From assembly GCF_014202335.1 (NCBI RefSeq), contig NZ_JACHGP010000008.1, positions 364,480 through 428,479 of the forward strand: a stretch of DNA of 64,000 nt, written 5' to 3'. The notes beneath the pieces were generated by a model. The model had not been told where the DNA came from. It ran no database searches and saw only the letters and a program-made list of their open reading frames with translations. Below, piece by piece: positions 18,067-25,797 of the stretch. The DNA is from Mycobacterium sp. AZCC_0083. Lineage in GTDB: Bacteria > Actinomycetota > Actinomycetes > Mycobacteriales > Mycobacteriaceae. The translations under genes were made by a program, and so were the position numbers. Every line of letters begins with the position of its first letter. The stretch's first letter is position 1.

Positions 18067-18805
18067 TCCCGGAAGTCGGCCTTCCGGATCACGGTGTGAC
18101 ATCCCTTCACCCGGTCGACGACCTGGGAGATCCGGACGTCGGCTGCGGCGCTGAGATAGGCGTAACCGAGGTGCGCGGGGATGTCGTAGCGATGCGACAG
18201 CAGGTCCAGCGCGGCACGAACACTGTCGCGACACGCCTCGTCCAAGTCAGCGTCGAGGCCGATGCCGATGAGCAACTCCTCGGTCTCGGCGAACGGCCGA
18301 CCGTTCGCCGCCCTAGCACCGCCGCGAACCACGTCGACGTGGAGCGTTGCGCGAAGCGGTGCCTCGAAGGCCGTCAACGCGACCTCACCGTCGCCCTGCG
18401 AGTAGTGCGGATCCCCGACGTAGAGCAACGCGTCGGGAACTTGGACGGGCAGATACAGCGTGGCCCCCACACCGAGGCAGGTGATGTCGAGGTTTCCGCC
18501 GTAAAGGCCAGGCGGGATGGAGTTCGGCCGCACGCTGCCGGCCGCGGCGACACCCATGATTCCCAGGAATGGACGCAACGGAAACCGAATCGAGCGGTGC
18601 GCACCGGCATACGCCGACTCGTCCTGCCGAAGAGGCAGGATCCCCTCTGTGCCGACCGCCTTGCAGAACACGCTGGTGACGTCCCCCGACGGGTGGTCGT
18701 CGGGTAACGCACCTCCGCCGTGCCGGGACGACACAACACGGTTTCCGGCGTGGACGTCAGGTGCTGTGACCCGAGGACGACGCCAGTGCCTGCCGTGGTC
18801 GTCAC
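18057..18805 (-). pseudogene. Acetamidase/formamidase family gene, probable internal deletion with frameshift
   Basis: The C-terminal two thirds clearly match the acetamidase/formamidase family: FPLRPFLGIMGVA, PPGLYGGNLDI and LLYVGDPHYSQGDGEVALTA. The expected N-terminus lies in a different frame. The ATG at 18805 overlaps the cupin stop (ATGA) and reads MTTTAGTGVVLGSQHLTSTP, the typical family opening with the HL...TPETV motif, but it leaves the reading frame near 18735. There the sequence joins a segment (VSSRHGGGALPDD) that normally lies roughly a hundred residues further on. The simplest reading is loss of about 250-300 bases with a frameshift, inactivating the enzyme. A sequencing error could not remove that much sequence. 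An alternative is translation of a truncated protein from a downstream start. Confidence 0.65.
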
Positions 18806-19254
18806 TTCGGGGCGGCCCGCCGCGCATGCGACGCTGCGAGCACCGCGATGTCATCGTCGGTCAGCTCCGCCGGGGTTCCGCGCAGAATGAGGTCTTCGAA
18901 TCCGCCGTCGTTCTCCATCACGGTGATGGTGTACATCTTGTCCGTCGTCGACGTGTTGACGATGCGATGGACGGAGCCGGTCGGCAGCACGATCACCGCG
19001 CCCGGAGTCAGCGCCACGACGTGTTCGTCGGAATGCGCGGCGCCGTGTCCGCGCAGCACGACGAAGGTCTCGGTCGACTCCGGGTGGGAGTTGTCCGGCT
19101 GCGATCCGCCGGGCTCCCAAATCTCGAAGCACACAGTGGTGTTCGACCCGGATGTCTTGGGGCCGGACAGCACCGTGAGTGTCACCGTGTCGTCGGGGCT
19201 GATCTTGTACGCGGTGAGATCGGTAAGGCCGTGCAGTGTCGGTGCGACGCTCAT
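18802..19254 (-). CDS. Cupin-domain protein
   Basis: A 150-residue single-cupin protein. The metal-binding motif 1 is NSHPESTETFVVLRGHG (His, Glu and Glu-like positions) and motif 2 is PTGSVHRIVN with a conserved His. Cupins of this size bind a metal and either isomerise or oxidise small molecules or act as ligand-binding proteins. The start ATG at 19254 overlaps the stop of the cysteine hydrolase gene, and its stop overlaps the acetamidase start, both ATGA junctions. Its location suggests a role on an intermediate of the same degradative pathway. Confidence 0.85.
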   Translation of the reverse strand: MSVAPTLHGLTDLTAYKISPDDTVTLTVLSGPKTSGSNTTVCFEIWEPGGSQPDNSHPESTETFVVLRGHGAAHSDEHVVALTPGAVIVLPTGSVHRIVNTSTTDKMYTITVMENDGGFEDLILRGTPAELTDDDIAVLAASHARRAAPK

Positions 19255-19994
19255 GCCTGCTCAATCCTCCTTACCATTGCATCGAGATACGTGGTGAATC
19301 CATAGCATTGGCGAACGTTGTACAGGGTCGCCTCCATGCAGTACGCCGGCGACGTGGTGGCGACGGCGTCGGCGAGCATGATCACGTCGTATCCGAGGCA
19401 GGCGGCGTCGACGAGGGTCGCATACACACACTGGTCGGCGTTGACGCCGGCGAAGAGCAGGGTGTCGACTCGCAGGTTGCGCAGCACCGAGTCGAGTTCG
19501 CTGTCGAAGAACCCGCTCATCCGGTATTTGTCGACGAACAGGTCGTCCTCGCTGGGCTGCAGCTCGGATGTCACGGCGGCGCCCCAACTTCCGCGGGTCA
19601 GTACCGCTTCGGACCTGGCGGCACCGTCACCGATCCCACCTCCTTCGCCGTTCGGGTCGTACACGTGCAGTACGCCAGGAGGCAAGTTGGCCTTGTCGGG
19701 GCGATTACCCCAGTTGAGCCAGATGACCGGGACCTGCGCCGAGCGGAGCACGGGCAATCCGTGGTTGAGCACGGCGACGGCACCGATCGCGCCCGAGACG
19801 TCGACGCCGATGTGGTGAAGCCAGCCGCCTTCTGTCACGAAGTCGTTCTGCATGTCCACCACGATTACCGCAGTTCGGGACAGATCGATGGTGACGTCGG
19901 ATGATTCGGCGGGGACCTCGAGTGGGCGCTGCGGCTGATGGGTGCGGCGCAGGTCGGCATGTCCGGGCCTCAGGGACCACAGATTTCGGCTCAC
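19251..19994 (-). CDS. Isochorismatase-family cysteine hydrolase
   Basis: A 247-residue member of the cysteine hydrolase family that includes N-carbamoylsarcosine amidase, biuret hydrolase, RutB and nicotinamidase. The catalytic triad is visible: Asp in VIVVDMQNDF (about 46), Lys in VDKYRMSGFF (about 152) and Cys in VNADQCVYATL (about 186). Most members hydrolyse a terminal amide or ureido group. The preceding gene encodes a creatininase-type enzyme and the next a cupin, all coupled by four-base overlaps. N-carbamoyl amide hydrolysis would fit the operon, but the substrate is not readable from sequence. Confidence 0.9.
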   Translation of the reverse strand: MSRNLWSLRPGHADLRRTHQPQRPLEVPAESSDVTIDLSRTAVIVVDMQNDFVTEGGWLHHIGVDVSGAIGAVAVLNHGLPVLRSAQVPVIWLNWGNRPDKANLPPGVLHVYDPNGEGGGIGDGAARSEAVLTRGSWGAAVTSELQPSEDDLFVDKYRMSGFFDSELDSVLRNLRVDTLLFAGVNADQCVYATLVDAACLGYDVIMLADAVATTSPAYCMEATLYNVRQCYGFTTYLDAMVRRIEQA

Positions 19995-20806
19995 GATGTG
20001 CGTGTCCGCTTGGGGAAGCTGAATGCGCGGACCTCGAGAAGAGACTCGGCGAGTTGTTGTGCCGCCGACGCCAGGATGACCTTGCCGACATCGGCGCTGG
20101 CCTGGGTGGGGTCACCGATCGTTCCGGAATCGGAGAGGTCGTCCGTCAGCCACGCGGTGGGCAATATTCCTTCGAGGGTGAGGTGCTTGTACTTGGCGAA
20201 TTCCGCTGCGGCGTCCTGCCCGTCGGGGAATGCGCGGTCGTGGTGCACGAGATCGGGAGCGATCGCCATCATGATCGAGGTCTCCACGTAGCCGCCGTGG
20301 ATGTCGAAATCGTCGTGGACGCGGTCGACCTCCGGTGGTGTGGGGAACCGAAGAGGCATGACTCCGAAGACCTCCAAGCCTGTCTGGTGGCGAATGTCGC
20401 GGGCGACGACGTCCAGCAGGCTCGGCTGGCCGCCGTGGCCGTTGACGAACACCAGTTTTCGGAATCCGCTGGCTGCCAACGAGGTACCGAGGTCCATGCA
20501 TACCGCCATCAGGGTGGCCGCCGACATCGCAATCGTCCCCGCGCGGCCGAGGTGTTCGGTCGACTTGCCGTAGTGCAGGGTCGGCAGTACCCAGACGTTG
20601 GCGTCGTCGGGCAGGCTCTCGACGGCGGCCATGGTGATCGCTTCGGCGTGCATGGCGTCGGTGATCAGCGGTAGGTGCGGTCCGTGCTGTTCGATCGCTC
20701 CGATCGGTTGGACGACGACCGCATCAGTCTTGTCGATCGCGTCGACTTCGGATGTGGTGAGGTGAGCGAGATGAAACATGCGGGTCAACGTCGGATCCTC
20801 ATTCAT
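19991..20806 (-). CDS. Creatininase-family amidohydrolase
   Basis: A 271-residue protein with the creatininase-family metal and substrate motifs: PIGAIEQHGPHLPL (about 34-47), LPTLHYGKSTEH, FVNGHGGQPSLL (about 119) and DIHGGYVETSIMM (about 165), with GDPTQASADVG near the C-terminus. The family includes creatinine amidohydrolase, MftE and enzymes opening cyclic amides or formamides. It is not MftE, since no other mycofactocin genes are near. Its start overlaps the permease stop by eight bases. Ring opening of a lactam or imide is a reasonable guess for its step. Confidence 0.88.
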   Translation of the reverse strand: MNEDPTLTRMFHLAHLTTSEVDAIDKTDAVVVQPIGAIEQHGPHLPLITDAMHAEAITMAAVESLPDDANVWVLPTLHYGKSTEHLGRAGTIAMSAATLMAVCMDLGTSLAASGFRKLVFVNGHGGQPSLLDVVARDIRHQTGLEVFGVMPLRFPTPPEVDRVHDDFDIHGGYVETSIMMAIAPDLVHHDRAFPDGQDAAAEFAKYKHLTLEGILPTAWLTDDLSDSGTIGDPTQASADVGKVILASAAQQLAESLLEVRAFSFPKRTRTS

Positions 20807-21668
20807 CTTCGGGGAGAGCGGATTCGTGCCACCGGGACAGCAGCAATCGTTCGAGCAGGACCACGAACCCGAACAACACCAACGACACCACGCTGGCCAT
20901 CACGACGGCGACGAACAACTGCGGGGTGCGCAGCTGCACGGCGCTTTGGGTGATGATGTAGCCCAGTCCGCCTTCGCCGCCGCCGACTCCGGCCACGAAC
21001 TCACCAACGATCGCGCCGATCACCGAGGCGCCTGCGGCGATCCGCATGCCGGTGAGGATCGATGGTGATGCACCGGGGAGCCGCAATGAGAACAGGGTCA
21101 CGCGGGGTGCAGCGCCCGCCATATTGTAGAGCTGCACGAGGTTGCGGTCGATGGACTTGAGCCCGTGCAAGGCATTCGCCGCGACCGGGAACAAGGCGAT
21201 CATGGCACCGACCAGCATATTGGTGGTCTGCCCGGGACCGATCCACACGACGAACAGCGGAGCGATCGCGACGATCGGAATGGTCTGCAGCACGATGAGA
21301 TACGGGTAGAAGCCGCGTTCAGCGATGTTCCACCGCATCATCACCAGCGCGATGGCGACGCCGGCGACGGTGGCGACTACGAACCCCAGATAGGACTCCT
21401 GGACGGTGACCCAGGTGGGCTGCCAGATCGACGTGCGTTCGTCCCAAAGAGTTCGCAGCAGGGTCATTGGCGAGGGAAGCATGTACGAGGGCACGTCGAA
21501 GATCGTGATGATCAGTTGCCACGTCGCGATGACGAGGGTGAATGCGCCGACAGGTGGTGCGATGCGACGGATGCGTGTGCGCGCCGAAGCCGTCGGTCGC
21601 ACGGGTGTGGACTTGGGTTTGGGCTTGACGATCCGGCTGATCAGGGATCCGCGCTCGAGGACGATCAT
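20799..21668 (-). CDS. ABC transporter permease (SsuC/TauC/ThiX type)
   Basis: A 289-residue permease with six predicted membrane helices and the EAA-loop region near the ATPase contact (AGAAPRVTLFSLRLPGASP, about 180-200). It resembles the permeases of nitrate/sulfonate/taurine and pyrimidine-precursor importers. The ATG at 21668 overlaps the ATPase stop (ATGA). With the ATPase and the lipoprotein it forms a complete importer: one permease gene, presumably acting as a homodimer. Confidence 0.9.
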   Translation of the reverse strand: MIVLERGSLISRIVKPKPKSTPVRPTASARTRIRRIAPPVGAFTLVIATWQLIITIFDVPSYMLPSPMTLLRTLWDERTSIWQPTWVTVQESYLGFVVATVAGVAIALVMMRWNIAERGFYPYLIVLQTIPIVAIAPLFVVWIGPGQTTNMLVGAMIALFPVAANALHGLKSIDRNLVQLYNMAGAAPRVTLFSLRLPGASPSILTGMRIAAGASVIGAIVGEFVAGVGGGEGGLGYIITQSAVQLRTPQLFVAVVMASVVSLVLFGFVVLLERLLLSRWHESALPEDE

Positions 21669-22432
21669 TCGCGGAAGCTTCCGAGCGTGACCGAGATCTG
21701 CTGCTGCAGCGCACGTAATGCGGTCTCATCGCGCTCGGTGGTCGGGTCGAGCGACGGCGGGCTTGGTGATCTGACGACGTCGACGACGTGGCCAGGGCCG
21801 GTATCCATGATCGCTATCTGGTGGCCGAGGGTGCAGGCCTCGTAAATGGAGTGAGTGATGAACAGGACGCTGAAATCCTTTTCGCGCCATAGCCGCAATA
21901 GTTCTGCGCCCATCTTCTCGCGGGTGAACTCGTCGAGGGCGGCGAAGGGTTCGTCCATGAGTAGGAGCTCAGGGTCGCTGGTGACCGAACGTGCCAGTGA
22001 CGCCCGCATTTTCATTCCTCCGGACATCTCTCGCGGGTACGCCTTCTGAAACCCATCGAGGCCAACCATCTTGATTGCCTCATTCGCGCGAGCCCGACGT
22101 TCTGCGCGCGGCACCTTTTGCAGCTTCGCGATCACCTGCACGTTTGCGTGCACGGTGCGCCACGCCAGCAGGGTGGGGTCCTGGAACACGTAGGACAGAC
22201 GCTCGGTGTCGCGGGTCATCGATCCCGAAGTAGGTTCGGTGAGGCCCGCGGCCATCCGCAGCAGGGTTGTCTTGCCGCAACCCGACGGTCCGACGAGGAC
22301 GGTTATCTCGCCCCGCTGGATCGCGAGGTCTATCGGTGCCAGCGCACGGAATCCGTTGCCGTACACCTTGTCTGCCCCGGAGAAGGTGACAAGGGTTTCC
22401 GATTGCCGTGGTGCGGAGTCGGTCACCGTCAT
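21665..22432 (-). CDS. ABC transporter ATP-binding protein (SsuB/ThiZ type)
   Basis: A 255-residue ATPase with all expected motifs: Walker A GPSGCGKTT (about 46), Q-loop YVFQDPTLLAW, signature MSGGMKMRASLARS (normally LSGGMxxR) and Walker B LLLMDEPFAALDEFTRE, then the H-loop VLFITHSIYEA. It energises the importer of this operon. It is flanked by the amidohydrolase gene and the permease gene, both with ATGA overlaps. Confidence 0.93.
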   Translation of the reverse strand: MTVTDSAPRQSETLVTFSGADKVYGNGFRALAPIDLAIQRGEITVLVGPSGCGKTTLLRMAAGLTEPTSGSMTRDTERLSYVFQDPTLLAWRTVHANVQVIAKLQKVPRAERRARANEAIKMVGLDGFQKAYPREMSGGMKMRASLARSVTSDPELLLMDEPFAALDEFTREKMGAELLRLWREKDFSVLFITHSIYEACTLGHQIAIMDTGPGHVVDVVRSPSPPSLDPTTERDETALRALQQQISVTLGSFRE

Positions 22433-23790
22433 GTCGGCACCGCCACCAGGTCGTGATTGACGATCGCTGCGCGCCGCCTGCGCATCGAGGTGTGTATCTC
22501 GTGCCGGTCGGCGGTGAGTACTTCACCATCCCGCACGACTTGTTCGCCGTCGACCCAGACGCCCCGTACATCGGCAGGCGACCCGGCGAAGACGACACCG
22601 CGACGAAGAGTTGACGACCCGCTGTAGCCCGGCGACTCGACATCGATGGTCACCAAGTCGGCCAAGTACCCGGGCCGGATGGCGCCGAGCGTGTCGGGCA
22701 TGCCGACGGCACGGGCACCGCCGCGCCACACCATGTCAAGGGCGTCGACTTCGCTGAGGCGCTCTGCGTCGAGGGTTCGGAGCCGGTCCGAGAGCACCGA
22801 CCACTTTAGTGACTCGAACATGTTCTGCCCGTTGTTGCTTGCCGGTCCATCACATCCGATCGCGACCGGCACGCCGAGAGCGCGGAGGTCGGAGACGGGT
22901 GCCGGACCCGACGCCAGGTAGGCGTTGGACGTCGGGCACGTCACGACGGTGGCACCGGACTCGGCGACCAACGCGCATTCATCGGGGTCCAGCCACACAC
23001 AGTGCACGAGCTGGGTTGCAGGCTGTAACAGGCCAAAGCCACGGAAGTACTCGACTTCACGGACACCATGGCCGGCAACGGTGGAAGCGACGCTGGTGCG
23101 AGTTTCGGCGCAGTGGGCGTGCAGGCCGACGCCGGTATCCGCGAGATAGGTGCCGACGCGGTCACACAATTCGCGCGAGGCGAGCCAGGTGGTTTGGATC
23201 GCCGCTTCGCATCGGATCCGGCCCGAACTGGCGCCATCCCAAGTCGAGATGAACAACGCGAGGTTGTCGAGATACTCGGTGACGGATTCCAGTCGGGATA
23301 ACCGCGCACCACTGGCGTCCATGTCGACGCCGCCGCGTGCGATGAGACCACGGATGCCAATGTCGCGGAACGCCCGGGCCACGTGGTCGGTGTTGTCGGC
23401 ATGGTGGTGGACGTATTGGTTCTCCAGCACGGTGGTGACGCCCGATCGCAGGTTCTCCAGGAGTCCCGCCGTTGCTGCCAGATAGAAGTCGGCAGGCTGG
23501 AGCAGACCGGTGTATGGCCAGATGTCCTTGGCCAGCCAGTCTTCAAGGCATTTCGTCGTGCTGATGCCGCGAAGCATCGACTGAAAGAGGTGGCAATGAG
23601 CGTTGATGAAGCCAGGCATCACCGCCAGCCCCGTGGTGTCGACGACGCGGTCGGCGGCTTGCCGGTATTCAATGGGGGCGTCGCCCTCGCCGACGTCGGT
23701 GATCACACCGTCGTCGACGACGACGAAACCAGATGCTAGCTCGCTGTCTGCGTCGACGATGAGCCCGCCACCGCTGAATACCGTTCTCAT
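22429..23790 (-). CDS. Amidohydrolase (ATZ/TRZ-chlorohydrolase or deaminase type)
   Basis: A 453-residue metal-dependent amidohydrolase of the subgroup with guanine deaminase, 8-oxoguanine deaminase and triazine hydrolases. Metal ligands: HxH in FINAHCHLF (about 63-66), His in LHAHCAET (about 220), His in LVHCVWLDPDE (about 260) and Asp in AIGCDGPASNNG (about 310). The N- and C-terminal beta-sandwich halves are complete and the length is normal. It probably deaminates or dechlorinates a nitrogen heterocycle as an early cytoplasmic step. It lies 38 bases after the binding-protein gene. Confidence 0.88.
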   Translation of the reverse strand: MRTVFSGGGLIVDADSELASGFVVVDDGVITDVGEGDAPIEYRQAADRVVDTTGLAVMPGFINAHCHLFQSMLRGISTTKCLEDWLAKDIWPYTGLLQPADFYLAATAGLLENLRSGVTTVLENQYVHHHADNTDHVARAFRDIGIRGLIARGGVDMDASGARLSRLESVTEYLDNLALFISTWDGASSGRIRCEAAIQTTWLASRELCDRVGTYLADTGVGLHAHCAETRTSVASTVAGHGVREVEYFRGFGLLQPATQLVHCVWLDPDECALVAESGATVVTCPTSNAYLASGPAPVSDLRALGVPVAIGCDGPASNNGQNMFESLKWSVLSDRLRTLDAERLSEVDALDMVWRGGARAVGMPDTLGAIRPGYLADLVTIDVESPGYSGSSTLRRGVVFAGSPADVRGVWVDGEQVVRDGEVLTADRHEIHTSMRRRRAAIVNHDLVAVPT

Positions 23791-23828
23791 TGCCTGCTTC
23801 CCATGGTCTCGATCACTCCGTGTGCGGC

Positions 23829-24875
23829 CTACGGCCCGGCGGGCGGTCCCGGCAGCTCGGTGGGGGCGGAGATCGTCGGGAGCAAGCTGGCGTCGTACAG
23901 ATCGGACGACTGCGGTTTCGTGGTGACCTGTCCCAGCTTCGCCAGCTGGTCGACCAACGTGTTCCAGCGCGCCTCGGTCATCGCACCGAGCTGTTTGGCC
24001 CCATCACCGGCGACGATGAACTCGCGCTGCTTGTCCCACGCGTACCACACCGACTTGCTGGACTGCTCGGTGTTGGCCTTGAGGATCGCGTCGTTGGCCG
24101 CCGTAGCCACCTTCACGTCGGACATGTAGTCGTGCCAGCCGGTGATGCTGGTCTCCAGGAATGTCTTGAGTTCGTCCTTGTGGGAGTCGAAGTAGGTCTT
24201 CGAGGTAAAGACCACGTCGTTGTATGGGTTGAATCCCGACTTCGAGTACGGCACGAAGTTCACGGGCACGTTGGCTTCCTCGGCCTGCAGGACTTCGTTG
24301 GTCGGCCAGCCCTGCTGCAGCAGCGACGGATCCTTGAGGAAGGAGGCAATGGACCCCTGGTACTGCATGGTCTTCATCGACACACCCAGTTCCTTGTCCA
24401 ACCACACCGGGTACAGCGCGCCCGCTTGGCTCACCAAGGTGCGGCCCGCCATGGTGTCGAAGGAGGTGATGTTCTGGTCCTTGTGCGACAGGATGCCGAC
24501 CGGATTGTCTTGGTAGAGCGCGGCTATCGCGATGATCGGAATGCCCTGCTGCTGCGCCTGCACGATGCCTGCCGCGTCGGTGTGGCCGATCTGTGCCCGG
24601 CCTGATGCCACCAGCTGAGTCGCCGATACCTGCGGGCCGCCCGGCTGCAGCGTGACGTCGAGTCCCTTGTCCTTGTACAGGTTGTCGGCTTGGGCGGCGA
24701 AGTACCCGCCTCCTTCCGGGTCGGCGTACCAGGGCAGGACCACGGTTATCTTGGTCGAGCCTGTTGCTGAGGGCGGCGAGTCATCGCTGCAAGCCACCGG
24801 GGCAAGCGTCACAGCGGAGGCGACGAGAGCAACCGTCAGGCGCCGGAGGCGCCGACGTGGACGTGCTGCAGACAT
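23829..24875 (-). CDS. ABC transporter substrate-binding lipoprotein (NMT1/THI5-like)
   Basis: A 348-residue solute-binding protein. From the ATG at 24875 it has a twin-Arg-rich, basic n-region (MSAARPRRRLRRL), a hydrophobic core and a lipobox ending in VACSDD, so it is probably a lipoprotein. The mature part opens with VVLPWYADPEGGGYFAA and continues YKDKGLDVTLQPGG, the pattern of the NMT1/THI5 family that binds pyrimidine precursors, sulfonates or nitrate. A GAAGG ribosome binding site precedes the ATG. The longer upstream frame overlaps the GntR gene and is rejected. The ligand presumably is the substrate of the operon's hydrolases. Confidence 0.9.
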   Translation of the reverse strand: MSAARPRRRLRRLTVALVASAVTLAPVACSDDSPPSATGSTKITVVLPWYADPEGGGYFAAQADNLYKDKGLDVTLQPGGPQVSATQLVASGRAQIGHTDAAGIVQAQQQGIPIIAIAALYQDNPVGILSHKDQNITSFDTMAGRTLVSQAGALYPVWLDKELGVSMKTMQYQGSIASFLKDPSLLQQGWPTNEVLQAEEANVPVNFVPYSKSGFNPYNDVVFTSKTYFDSHKDELKTFLETSITGWHDYMSDVKVATAANDAILKANTEQSSKSVWYAWDKQREFIVAGDGAKQLGAMTEARWNTLVDQLAKLGQVTTKPQSSDLYDASLLPTISAPTELPGPPAGP

Positions 24876-24928
24876 GGCAAACCTTCGGGTCAGAGGAAGT
24901 GGAGACGTGACAGCATGATCGTCATTGA

Positions 24929-25636
24929 TCAGAACGACGGGTGGCGGGAGCGGGTAAGGTCGGCGACTTCGGAAAGGTGTTGCAACATAGCCAGTCTCGC
25001 GGCTTCCGGATCTCGGTCGCGCAAGCACAGGTACACGCGGTGATGTCCGTCGTGGGACAAACTTCGAGCTGGCACATCGGCATGTGAGAGTGCACGGGTC
25101 GAAGCCGTCCACTCGTTGGCCAGCGCCCCGAGTGCCACGAGCAGGCGGTTCTGGGATGCCTGCGCGATGAGCATGTGAAACGCGATGTCCTGCTCGATCG
25201 ATTCCTCCTGGGACATAGGCTGTTTGGTACGTTCGAGGACCGATTCGAGCGCCATCAGTGTCGAATTGGTGATCCGTCGGCCTGCGAGCTCGGCGAATCG
25301 TGGCTCGATCGTCTCCCGCAACTCGGCAACGTCGCGCAGGGTTCGTTCGGCTTCCGAAATGCGCTCGTACAGATCGTTGGCCCTTGCCGGTGGTTCGGTC
25401 ACGACGGTGCCACGCCCCGGGCGGCGGACCACCATGTTCTTGACCTGCAGTTCGGCCATCGCGTCGCGAAGCGAAGTGCGAGATACGTTGAACGAGGCGG
25501 CAAGTTCCCGCTCGGGTGGCAGACGGGTACCAGGGGCGAGTTCGCCGGTCGAGATGAGTCGCTCGAAGTGGGCGACGATCTCGACGCCCACCGCGGTGGA
25601 ACGGCGGACGAATCCCGCTAGCGGTGCGTCTGGCAC
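24929..25636 (-). CDS. GntR-family regulator, FadR/FCD subtype
   Basis: A 235-residue regulator with an N-terminal winged helix (LPPERELAASFNVSRTSLRDAM, about 45-66; then VVRRPGRGTVVTEP) and a helical FCD effector domain. Its FCD metal/ligand positions appear in DIAFHMLIAQASQN and SLSHDGHHRVYLCL. I prefer the GTG at 25636 (before PDAPLAGFVRRST); the frame stays open far upstream into the amidase gene. It lies within the operon, between the amidase and the binding-protein gene, and probably controls it in response to the substrate or an intermediate. Confidence 0.85.
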   Translation of the reverse strand: MPDAPLAGFVRRSTAVGVEIVAHFERLISTGELAPGTRLPPERELAASFNVSRTSLRDAMAELQVKNMVVRRPGRGTVVTEPPARANDLYERISEAERTLRDVAELRETIEPRFAELAGRRITNSTLMALESVLERTKQPMSQEESIEQDIAFHMLIAQASQNRLLVALGALANEWTASTRALSHADVPARSLSHDGHHRVYLCLRDRDPEAARLAMLQHLSEVADLTRSRHPSF

Positions 25637-25797
25637 TGAAGCTCCATCGGTATCTTGGTCCGACAATCGGACGAACCGACCGTAAGAGCGCCCAAGCCAC
25701 CGTGCAAGCCGAGGAACGCTTGGCAACACGTTCTTGACGTCCAGCAATCTGCTCGTAACACTCGAGGTGCGACGGAACCTGCCTTGGAGCCGCGCTC

